A DNA stretch of 64,000 bases from Trichosphaerium sp. ATCC 40318 (Eukaryota > Discosea > Flabellinia > Trichosidae). Each line of letters begins with the position of its first letter. Within the stretch, counting starts at the first letter, position 1. Below, piece by piece: positions 11,406-22,100 of the stretch. The DNA lies in assembly GCA_038496445.1 (NCBI GenBank), contig JALMLS010000344.1, forward strand, positions 62,001 through 126,000, read 5' to 3'. Position numbers and translations under genes: made by a program. Below the pieces are notes generated by a model that made no database searches, had not been told where the DNA came from, and saw nothing but the letters and a program-made list of their open reading frames with translations.

Positions 11406-14400
11406 ATGCTCCAACGCGCGTTAACATCAAGATCTAGATACGTCACTCAAAGGCGGAAGCACAGAAATAATGCAGTGAGTAACTGATTTATCTTAACACT
11501 TGTTGACACCATGTAAGCGCCGTAAATATGCGTCTGAGATGTCCTTTAGCGCCTTTAAAGCTCTTCAAAAAGAAACAAACTGTGAGTGTTTGAAAACCTT
11601 GAAAACATCGCCTGAATAACCTTTCTAGTTGGTATTGCTGAATTACAATCTATGCGAAACATGTACAAGCGCCACGCTAACGGCCAACATCAAATGGACA
11701 AAAAAGACTTTGCAGCGGCAATGAGCTCGTTGGGTACGCATTAAAACGAACTCCGCTATTTTTGTAGCTCGCTAAAGATTTTAAGGTATCAAGTCCCTCT
11801 CTGCTGTTGCAGAAGGCGCTTTCAATGCATTCGATAGAGACAATAACGGTTTTGTAGACTTCAGGTGTGCAAAAATTAGAAACCGCTTTTTTTTATTTCA
11901 CCTTTTTTGAAAAAGATCCAGTAGTCACGTGGTGGTACCCCAAGGCTTAGTTTATATTTAGAGAATTTGCTGCAGGTATGTCTGTTTTGACAAGAGGAAG
12001 TGACGAAGATAAATACGCATGTAAGCTACTTGTGAACTTTTTTAGTTAAAATCCTTGCTTGTTACACTTTTTCCACAGTTGCCTTCGACATGTGGGCAAA
12101 CGAAGATGGGTACCCTACATCCGCACAATGTTTATTATTAATTTTATAATAGTCGCCTTAACCGTGATGAGACAAGAAAGTTCATAGAGTGCACTCAACA
12201 CGCTGAAATGGACGATGTCACTTTTGAGAATTTGTTTTGTTCTATAGATAGTAATGGTGATGGAGCAGTGACGTACACTACAAGTCTCTTACACTGTATC
12301 CTTCTAAACTATATTATAGGCTTGCAGAATGTAAGAGGGGCATAGCAAAGAGTCAACTTGTCTCTACTTCGGAGCCAGAAGATGAATCTTTAACAGGCTT
12401 TACAAGTTCAGAGAAAAAAGTTTTGTCAATACTTTGGGAAGGCTCAACGAAGTCAAAAGGTTCAACCAACTTCTTAAATATCTACCACTATACCTCATAT
12501 CAAATATCTAGGTGATACTATTGTGACTCAAAACCAAGAAAAGGACGCTGACGTTCTGTACTATGTATCAAAGGGTTCAGTTCAGGTACGATATTTTACA
12601 GTTGTTGTCGTTGGGGCTAATTCTGTTTGTCAAGTTAACTAGAAACGATGTTGTTGTTGAAACTGTTGAAGAAGGTCATTTCTTTGGTGAGGAGTGTATG
12701 TTTGTTTCCAAGTATGCAACAGGAGCAGTTGCAAATACAGATGTTGTTCTACAATGCATAAATACATCAGATTTGCTTCCTTGTACGTAATCTACAAGCT
12801 ATGTAGTGGTTCTTTATTTACTTTTTAGTGCTTCTTCATTCTCATGAAGGTGTTGTTAAACTTGTTGAGGTTAGTTAGGCATTCGTTAAACAAGAACAAA
12901 GGTTAGCTTACTGTTGTTTTTACTGTAGCGTTTTCGTAAGGATTGCTCTCAACGCTTTCATAATATTACAATGCTTGGTATCAAGCATGAAGCTTTGCGT
13001 GCTGATGAAGAACTTACAAGCATCACAAACAAGCTCATGACACAGCTTGCATTAACTTATCATTCTTTGGGAGCCAAGGGAAAACTCGTACGCGTTATAA
13101 ATTGCATTGTAATGGAACTTTTTTTTAACTTGTTGTAAGGGTATTACTACAACAAAACAAGTCGGTTCCGCAGAAGATCTGAGTATTGCATACAGTCCAG
13201 GTGTTGCTGAACCTTGTATTGCTATGTAAGTATAGTTCGTGATACAAGAAACTCACTTTTCTTCGCAGCAAGAATACTCCTGATTTGGCTTATGAATATA
13301 CAGCCAAGTCCCATTTGGTTGGTGTTGTATCGAATGGTACCATCTTCAACTTAAACATTAGTTTATGGTTAATTTGCTCGTAGGTACTGCTGTACTAGGT
13401 CTTGGTAATATTGGAGCGCTTGCTAGCAAGCCTGTTATGGAAGGAAAAGCCGTTTTATTTAAGAAATTCGGTGGTTTAGATTCTTTTGATATTGAGGTAC
13501 ATCTTTTAAGGCTGTTTTTATCGAATTAACTGTTCGGTAAAGGTGAACGCAAATGATCCACAAGCGTTTGTAGATATATGTTCTTCCCTTGAACCTACTT
13601 TTGGTGGTATCAACATCGAAGATGTTAAGGCTCCAGAGTGTTTTTGGATCGAAAAAGAAGTTCAAAAGAGATGCAAGATTCCAATCATGCATGATGATCA
13701 ACATGGTCCGTCGCCGTTTTATGTTGCGTAATCAAATAGCTTATTAATAATAGGTACTGCTATTATTGCGGGTGCTGGTCTATTGAATGCGCTTAAACTG
13801 GTTAACAAGAAAATTGAAGAAATAAAGGTATGCTTCTTTCTTTTTAGTTTTGCGCAGCTATACAAATTACTAAATAGAGTTTAGGTAGTTGTATGTGGTG
13901 TTGGTGCAGCCGGCTTTACTTGTGCACGTTACTTTGTGAGTCTTGGTGTCAAGAAAGAGAATTTATTCTGTGTTGATGTCAATGGTGTCATTTACAGTAT
14001 GTTCATAATAGTAGTGTTTAGTCTTCTAACACTTTTGTTTAAGAGGGTCGTGATGATCTCACACCGGATAGTTACCTCCAGGAAGTAGCACAAGAAACTG
14101 ATAAAAGAACGCTTGCTGAGGTAGTTCAAGGAGCTGATGTATTTTTGGGATGCTCTGCTGGAGGTCTAATGAAGCCTGAAATGTTGAAAAGTATGTAGAA
14201 CTGCCTTTTGTGTTACGAATATGGCTAACTTTTTTTGTACCTAGCAATGAATGATAATCCGCTTGTATTCGCCTTGGCTAATCCAAGACCAGAGATTTCT
14301 GTTCCTAGAGCTAGACAAACACGCTCAGATGTGATTATGGCGACAGGTAGATCAGACTTCCCAAATCAGATTAATAACGTGAGTTCTCTTTCTTTCTCAT

Positions 14401-14896
14401 TGTTTTTCTTTTGGCCGCTTACGTATGTTGTATGTAACTTGAATTTACTATTTTTATATTAGGTATGCGCTTTCCCTTATATCTTCCGTGGCGCTATTGA
14501 TGCTCGTGCAACAGAAATAAACGAGTACGAGCTTTTTATTACCTGTGAGGTTTTTGTTAACTCTTGTTTTCTCTCTTTAGAGACATCAAACGTGCAGCAA
14601 CTAATGCGATTGCAAAACTTGCTCAAGATGGTGACCAACCGTATGTTATTAATTAAGGTTCTTTATGCCTTCTATAGTACTAACATGATGTAGTTTTGGC
14701 CCAGATTACATTATTCCAAAACCATTCGACCCTCGTCTTAAAATTGAAGTGTCTTCTGCTGTTGCTCAAGCTGCAAAAGATTCAGGTATGCTTAAATAGC
14801 CATATGGTTGTTATTTTAATATTTGGTGCAGGTGTTGCTACAAAAGAGCTTGATATTAAGGAATACAGGCATATGTTGAGAGAAGAGAAAGTATAA
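11406..14896 (+). CDS. EF-hand / cyclic-nucleotide-binding-like / malic enzyme fusion
   Basis: One continuous spliced frame runs from ATG 11406 to TAA 14896, roughly 800 residues. The Arg-rich, acid-free N-terminus ([20 protein letters not shown]) looks like a mitochondrial presequence. EF-hands follow: a canonical loop [12 protein letters not shown] (about 11837-11970), a degenerate loop starting with Trp (WANEDGRLNRDE) and a canonical loop [12 protein letters not shown] (about 12247-12325). A cyclic-nucleotide-binding fold is next (GDTIVTQNQ..., [21 protein letters not shown]; 12430-12950). A bacterial-type malic enzyme occupies 13080-14896: YSPGVAEPC with the catalytic Tyr, [18 protein letters not shown] with the Lys, metal-binding [11 protein letters not shown] and HDDQHG, Rossmann GVGAAG, and ALANPRPEI. 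It decarboxylates malate to pyruvate with NAD(P)H formation. Ca2+ or ligand control is inferred from the fused domains. Splice joins at 12445-12512 (GTTCAA donor) are the weakest point. Confidence 0.85.
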
Positions 14897-15375
14897 TCCA
14901 AAAAGGAACTTAAAACTACTGAGTTCAAAAAACAGTTCATCTTAGACCATAAATATTCAAGTCGTACCCGAGCTCATGTTACAAAAATAGTATGATTGGG
15001 TTATAATTTCTGAGCTAGAAAAGAGTAGAATATTAAACACTTTTCGTATTCATTTATTCAATGTAAATACAAATTCACGGTTCCGGATAATCCCACAAAA
15101 CTAACAAGAACCTAGAACCTTTCGACTTCAATTTGTATTGATCTTGTTTCTTTTTTGATACTACAATTGCTAAGTTACACATCGAATACAGGGAATTTAT
15201 CTCAGTGTAAACTCAAGTGCGGTAGTAAGAAGTCTATGGTTATTTCACCCAGTGGCATTCTGCAACAAAAACAAAACATAATAGCAATATTTTCGTTGAT
15301 CACTACATCAAGTGTTACAATTACACTAGCTAAAGGCAATAGCCGAAAAGAAAATAGTGAATTTGGACAGATTTA
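14897..15375. other. Intergenic, 3'-3' region
   Basis: This lies between the plus-strand fusion gene and the minus-strand small gene and is AT-rich. A plus-strand frame from 15155 has no recognisable features and overlaps the minus-strand coding region antisense. Nothing else is seen. Confidence 0.4.
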
Positions 15376-15582
15376 TCATAAGCTTTCGCTTTCTTCTTCG
15401 TTTTGTTTTTTCTCCTCCTTTTTCTCAAGTTCCTCTCTCAAAGTACTGATAACTTTATTTGCTTTGTAGAGGTCGCTTTCAGCCTTTAAAGCTCTACGTT
15501 GCCAAGGAAGTGCCAATTCTGTTTCCTTCATTATTTTGTCTGCCATTATCTTTCTACGTACAAGGTTAGGTACATTAACCAC
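15376..15582 (-). CDS. Small coiled-coil protein (or last exon of the neighbouring gene)
   Basis: A 68-residue frame begins MVNVPNLVRRKIMADKIM and has an amphipathic, charged coil (ALKAESDLYKANKVISTLRE, then a Glu/Lys tail). The stop is at 15376. The composition is unmistakably protein-like, while the antisense frame is Ser/Phe-rich. TTGAG just before GTGGTTAATG could be an acceptor, so this may instead be the final exon of the HEPN-like gene immediately upstream. Function unknown. Confidence 0.4.
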   Translation of the reverse strand: MVNVPNLVRRKIMADKIMKETELALPWQRRALKAESDLYKANKVISTLREELEKKEEKKQNEEESESL

Positions 15583-15607
15583 CTCAATTTATCGTACCCG
15601 CTAACAA

Positions 15608-16141
15608 TTAAATCTTGGGTATTGCACATTTTATTTTTCTCGGAAAGAAGCGTACTGAGGATAGCTTAAAAAAAATAAGAATAAAAAGAGAAACTATTAA
15701 TAGCGTACAATCGTGGCCTATTTTGTCACAAGTTAATCCACAAGCTTTAACAAACATCTCAAGGTCATAGCAAACTTGAGCATGGTGCATTGAAATTCTG
15801 GCGTCATTATGAAAGTGAGAGTTTCGGTGCTTAACAAGATTCCTAAAAAATGCCAAGGCATTTTGGCTACAATGCATCACCCTAGCCATATCGTCCCACA
15901 GTTGTTTGGTATACCACCTACCTTTCTGTTTGTATTGGAGCTCAGCGCTCCATTTTGAAATATCATGTAGTAAGTTCTTAAGGGGAATTCGAATTGCTTT
16001 TTCGCCAAGAGTATGTAAATACACTTGATTTAAGGTCATACAGGCCAGAAAACACATATAGGTGACAACGCTTGAATCTAAAAACAGCTTCGTCATTTTA
16101 GATAAGGTTGTTTGGTTATAGCAGTTGTATTCTATACTCAT
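15608..16141 (-). CDS. HEPN/KEN-like RNase candidate
   Basis: An open frame from ATG 16141 (MSIEYNCYNQ) encodes helices ending in ALAFFRNLVKHRNSHFHND (about 15855-15800). RNLVKH fits the R-x4-H catalytic signature of the HEPN superfamily, and the surroundings resemble the KEN ribonuclease domain of RNase L/IRE1, where an equivalent R-N-x3-H occurs. The Asp that precedes this motif by six residues in RNase L is Asn here. No kinase domain is seen upstream in the same frame. The last 30 codons are a Phe/Ile run that is probably an intron (GTACGC...TTTAAG at about 15710-15665), so the true C-terminus is uncertain. Function as an RNA-cleaving effector is inference only. Confidence 0.4.
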   Translation of the reverse strand: MSIEYNCYNQTTLSKMTKLFLDSSVVTYMCFLACMTLNQVYLHTLGEKAIRIPLKNLLHDISKWSAELQYKQKGRWYTKQLWDDMARVMHCSQNALAFFRNLVKHRNSHFHNDARISMHHAQVCYDLEMFVKACGLTCDKIGHDCTLLIVSLFILIFFKLSSVRFFPRKIKCAIPKI

Positions 16142-16169
16142 AGTAGGTGCACAGATCTTGTCGTAGTTA

Positions 16170-17340
16170 CTAGTTTGAAATAAATAAACTATAGCCACAA
16201 GACTTTTTTACGTACACAGTGCTTATTTTCCGTGGATCGGGCCTAAAGTTCATAAATATTCAAGTACAAAACTAATCCATGATTGATTTGTCAGCGCAAA
16301 CTTACGCGAATATAACAAAAAAGTACCTTACTGGTGCTTGCTCAACAGGCGCTTGTTGGAGTGGGGAAGCTGCAACCGTAGTTTGGTTTCTAGAGTATGG
16401 TGAGATAAACAGTAGGAGGGAACATTGTTAGGTTCACGACGGTAAACAAATCTTATACATACTGAGGTAGGTTCTGATGCGAGTTCCCTGGCGGTTTGCT
16501 TGTATCCGAACTAAATACCAGCCGTTATTGGTGTTACGTTATTGTAAAATGACTTACTTTGGGGCTCTATCACGTGGTGTGCGTGAGTTACTTTTGAACC
16601 GAGGTTCATGATGTGGAGGTTTTACGAAGGGTCTTGATCTTTTGCGTCTATGAAGACTGTGAGATTAGGTATGTAAACTCTCAAAATACGTACTTAGTTT
16701 TACCTCGGTTGGCAAAAGGGGGTAGTATATATGGCGAATGACGCATACTATTGGTTGTAAGACTAAATTGTTCACTATAGCAACGTACTGTCCGTATGTA
16801 TTTGGAGTCCTACAAACGCCAAAACGTTTGCCACTGTATCCTAAACGGGTAAGAAAGAGCGAGTATTTTGTTAAAGATACCATTGTTAACACGTTCATCA
16901 CGACGATCGTTACTCCTGTCATCACGGTGGTAATCATCACGTGTTCCAGCATGCCTACCATCATGTGTGTCGTCTCGATGTTCATGTTGACGGTTGTTAT
17001 GTATATCATTAGGGTGGTAATCACGTGACGGACGCCCAAATGAGTACTGTGCTCTACTGTGTGTTAGCTTGTTTTAACTTGTTTAAACTTGTCAACGTAC
17101 TCGCGCTCAGTACGTGCATCATAATGCACTGGTTCAGGGTATAAGGAAGGTGTTGTATCACATCGCGGTCTACCTCTTTGAGGTTCTACGGCGATCAGAA
17201 TTTGAGAGCCTTTAAAAGTGCGTACGAGAATAGCTGTGATTGCTTTCTTTAAATCCTGTAATAGGAGGTGAGTTTGTTACATTGCTCTTTGTAGTAGAAT
17301 ATGGCCTAGAGCGATGCGGTGAACTATCTCGGTGCGCCAT
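16170..17340 (-). CDS. Arg/Asp/His/Ser-rich low-complexity protein
   Basis: ATG 17340 opens MAHRDSSPHRSRPYSTTKS. A spliced series follows, with RPSRDYHPNDIHNNRQ and DDYHRDDRSNDRRDERV segments (17035-16880), an RRKRSRPFVKPPHHEPRF segment (about 16650-16610) and a Gln/Pro/Val-rich end (about 16390-16330), to a likely stop at 16170-16172. Dense Arg-Asp/Arg-Ser dipeptides are typical of RNA-associated disordered proteins. No folded domain is visible. Splice joins are weakly constrained because the protein is disordered. It could also be continuous with the HEPN-like frame, which starts 29 bp further on. Confidence 0.45.
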
Positions 17341-19156
17341 TATATCACGTGTTGCATGCTTCGTAGGCAGAGGATGAATCTGTTTTTGAAAAGAACACAA
17401 AACCCGAAAAGGAAAACATAAAGTTAATAAACTGTTGTTCAAATTGGTTCTACACTTTTTATTTTGCCGTTGACGCTTGGAAACACCACGAAGACCCTAA
17501 TAAGCTTTAAGTACAGCTCAGTTGTTAAAATTTAACTAAAACTAAAGAGTTTCATCCGGAAACACACAAATATCAATAATTCACGCACAGTGTTTCGAAC
17601 CATGATGATGCGAGGTGTTTTAAAGTGATTTTAAGAATTCCAAAAATGCCTCATCAATCACGTTTTTTATCCAATTTTCTGAGGACTTTTTCAAACTTTT
17701 TGTGTATTGATGGTATTGTCATGTGGTATGTGCTGGAACTGTTTTTGTTGAAACATGAGATTGGTATTGTCTGAAAACACGTCTGAAGGTGTTTCACGTG
17801 ATTTAAGTTTCACGAATACAATACTACATACAGCTAGAACAACTCATGCTCAGTCTTATACCGGAGATTTTAACTCTCGGAATAACCTAATTCAGATATA
17901 TACTGCACACTCTGTATATTATCGTGTATGGGGAAAGAAGAATCGGCATGGTAAAGCACTGACAAACCTCACAATCACGTGTGACCATTTAAACTATTTC
18001 AACCAAACGTATTTTTTCAGTTTCTGTTTTCGTTACATTATTTGTTGTTCGTCCCTATTTGTATGTTGTCCACTTTGAACGTTATATCACCCTTCAATTA
18101 CAGTGGCAGTCGTTGTGAAATATACTCCATATTAGAAGGCTCGGGTAAATATTTCCAGCGTATTTGAATAATCACTTCGCGGCAACTGAAATTCTAAAAA
18201 TAGTGTGAACACACGAACTGTACCGCAATATGTGCTTTATTATAGAAGCTCTAAATGTATGCATTGTGTAATAACATATATGGTACGACTATTCACATGT
18301 CTAGACCAGTAACATGAAGTTTTTGGGATGAACAATTTGAGATGTTTGATGAATTAGTTTCAAACAAAAATTGAACTCCCATCTACATTGGATGGTAGCT
18401 ACAATAAGACATTATACAGGCAAATGCAAGCTAGATTTCGAAGAGCGTAAAATGTGATCTTCATTCATTCATAAGTAAGGCCATGACTTGCTAATCGCTC
18501 GTAGTACTCTTGTCTCCTATGCTTTCGTGTTATCAAAAACAGTAATAAATAAGTTCGGAGAAAAACTTCATCGCTGAAAAAAACCCAACAAAAGCCAAAA
18601 CACAAACCATATCTGCCAAGAGAAAAGACAGAAAAACTAGATTATACTTCAAAGCCAAAGCGTAAAACATCACATAAAAACAAAGACAAAACCTAAAACA
18701 AAAGAACCTCCCACGAGAATAATTCTGGACTATATGAAGCAGGATGATGAATCTTAATAAAGGGGTTTAGGGCCTCATTTAAATGTAAAGTTTTCGTTTT
18801 ATTATTATTAGGTTTTTGTTTTTTTAAAAAGTAATGAGGCATGGCTTGTAGCAGTACAAATGGCTATTACTACTCATTACGTATGTAGTATTCTCATTTA
18901 CAAATACACCTCTAACCTTACAATACTCTGCAATATCTGTATATTGAACTACTGTATCCGGGTGCTAAAAAACAAAGAAGTCAACAAAAAGTACAAACAA
19001 AAGTTTTGTTGTTGGAGCATTACTTTTGGTCTGAATAAAAATCCTCGCTTTCCTGCGAATATCCAAGCGTATAATCTCTTGTCAAGTCCCATAAACGTAG
19101 TCATAGCATTTATAGAGTCTTTCGTAGTTAACGCACAAGTGCTTGTCCGTTCAACG
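17341..19156. other. 1.8-kb region without a recognisable gene
   Basis: This is AT-rich sequence with three CACGTG sites at about 17345, 17796 and 17974. Two plus-strand frames (17755-18078 and 18860-19186, each about 107 codons) lack conserved motifs, plausible splice partners and protein-like composition. About 18580-18710 is A-rich with repeated AAAAC/AAAGC words. It may hold a promoter or a non-coding RNA, but nothing specific can be supported. Confidence 0.4.
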
Positions 19157-22100
19157 TTATTGTATTTTATCTACAAAGTGACTTAATAAGTTTTTTCTGA
19201 TGACCAAGCTACGTACTGAAAAGTCGTATACTAAATACTGGTTTGAATCTTTTAGTGATATCCAAAGAGTATCTGAGAACTTTATTACAGAAAATGCTTC
19301 AATTTTGTTCCCAAGATCCTATGTAGTGATGAGAAACAAGACTTGTTTGTGGACAAAATAAAGTACGTACCTTTGGTTTGTTAATATCTATCTTACTTAC
19401 ATCAAAATGAGGGCTCACAATGTACACGTGTTTAGCGTTTCTACTAACTGCGTATATTTCATTTCCAACGTTTTTGGCCTAAACAAAAAGACTGTAAGTG
19501 GCAAGCAAAAAAATTGACATTTGACTTTAATATCTCAAAACAGAGCAGAGTACCTTTGAAGTATAGCAGGCTATTGAGATATGTTTCTTGGATATTTTAT
19601 GTTCATTTTCAATCTCATAAACAGTAGGACAGTGTGTTGCACTCTAGGAAGATGAATGAGATGGGAAACTGTGTTTTTTTGTTTCACGTGGTAATAGGAT
19701 TTCACCAACAGAAACAAAGGACACTCATCCTCTAATACCTTGTATTTCCATACATATATGCATCCATCTCTATCAGCAGTGATAATATTTTCATGTTGTT
19801 CAATTAACATCAAAATATCGCTTTTATGATGGTTAAGAGTAGCTTTAAGAGCTGCACTCTAGAATCGAGTTAGTAGCTAGAAAAAAAAAAGGAATCAAGG
19901 CAATTTAATTCTAACCCTTCTGTCGTAGAGGCGTATAGTAGATCCTTCTATTACCCATACAATAAACTTCATTTGGCGTATGTGGTGGCTATGAATAATC
20001 TAAAAAGAAAGAAATAAGAAAAAGCTGGACCTTGCCGGTTTTCTATTTACAAATCTTTATACCTTAATCGGTGAGCTGAATTTTCCAACGTTTTTGATTA
20101 CTTCAAGCTTCTCAAAGCTTGATAATATTACTAGCCTTCCATCGTAACACCCTGTCCATATACCACCCAACGTTTTTAGTATACAAGTTACATCATAGTC
20201 ATGTGTTGGAAGTGTTCTTAACGAAGAGGAAAAAAGTAAGAAAAAAAAACCTAAAAAAAGTTCTCGTTGTGTACTTTTCAAGGTGAGCGATCTTTGAAGC
20301 TGAGTTTACAGGTACTGACTGTTTCTTCCTCTTTATTTTAACGCGTATAGATTTGTGCTTGAAACCTGCAAAACCATATTCTTGATATGCCTACAAAGGG
20401 AAGCAATGAGTCAGAAAAAGATGCTTGGTGGAAAGCAAAAAAGGACTAGGTGGAGCGAACTTACTGTGCCTAGTTTTTCTCTAATGATTGTAAACGGCAT
20501 TCTTTCATTTGGGTTATTCTTCCAGCAAGATGTCATAATATCTCTTACAACATCTGATAGCGCAAGAGGTATTTTTGGTCTCGCACCCTAAAATTGTTTT
20601 TTATGTCTTACTTAAAATTCTAAGGTTACCTTTATTATACTTTGTGCTGGTTCTGCTGGTGTATTTATCTTCATTATCCTATAATACTTCCCATCTCTTT
20701 TATAAAGCTTGAATTCGTCGATCATACTTGACATGACTTTCTGGATATTGTTCAGTTAAACAAACTTTTGAATATCCAAAAAAAAAAAAGAAGGTGGTTT
20801 CAAAAAACGTACTTTGTCTTTCACTGCCTCGACTTCTTTTTCTTCCCATAGAATACCTCTAAACTCTTCACCAGAAAAAGGTTTCTTTCTTGTAAATATT
20901 TCATAGAGAACAATACCATAACTATAAATATCACTCTTCTCATCATAACTTCTATTCTCCAATAATTCTGGTGCTTGCCATTCTGTGTTAAGTGAACTGA
21001 CTTGCGTAGCACGTGCTGATTGCGTAGCTAGACCAAAATCACCCACTTTTGCTACTACATCATCATCTGGGTTTCTGCTCATGATGAAAACGTTGGGTGA
21101 TCTCAAATCTCTGTGTATTATAGGAGGTTTCATTGTTGATAGATATTCCATAGCTATTGCGACTTCCAGTGCAATACGTAGCTTAAGGTTTTCGCTAAAA
21201 ACAAATTCTTTTGCATTATATAAGTAATAACAAAGAGACTTTTCTTTGATGAACTCCATGACCTTAAAAAAAATAGATAAACATTTTCAAAAATCTCAAC
21301 ATTTTTTCCTGTCTTTTCCCTCACGTACCATGTACAACGGAGGTCCTATAGCGTATCCATATAGATTAACCAAAAATCTACAATCGCTTATTTTGCTATT
21401 AAACAGAACGAGGTAAGCAAAAAACCTCAATCCAGCAAGTAAAAACCCTGTTACCTCATCATGTACAACTCGTGGGAAAACTCTCTAAATTTCTCCTCTA
21501 CTTACATTAGTATCTTCGAAATATCTCCTATTTTGTGATTCTGGTACCTTTGTCATCGTCCACTGGTACCTTGAGTTCTTTAACAGCAATGGTGGTATTT
21601 GGTACGCCATCAACTGTACATGCAGCCTTATAGACTTTACCAAAACCACCTTCTGCAATAAACTCCAAGCCATGGATATCATCAAATCTAGGGATAGAAG
21701 AAAGAGCGATATCAGGTGCTACATCTAAACAAAATACAATCAATAATTTTTGTAAACACTAATAATACGATGGGTAATCGAGAGACAAGTACCTTCGAAG
21801 TTTATCGCTTCATCAAAAGTGCTAGTTTGATGAAATTTCTCAACCAAATCGTTGAATGGTATCTCTTTATCCTATCCCACACCAGTTAAAATCACATTTA
21901 ATATAATCTACGCTTACCTTCCCTACTATGCATATGCGTTCACATTTGATAGCAACATAATCATTTAGAAGACTGTCAACAATTTCAATAACCTCTGAAA
22001 AAATATATCTGACTTTCAGCCTATTTATAAAAAAGTTAGTCTACCCCTTACTATTACTTTAGACACCAACGTACTGGACAGATTGTGGTCCCCACGCCTT

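Noticed and set aside
17755-18078. Plus-strand 107-codon frame
   Set aside because: No motifs or splice partners and a Cys/Phe-rich end typical of chance AT-rich frames.
18860-19186. Plus-strand 108-codon frame
   Set aside because: Composition (Ile/Tyr/Asn/Cys) is that of AT-rich noise, and its end overlaps the 3' end of the ROCO gene.
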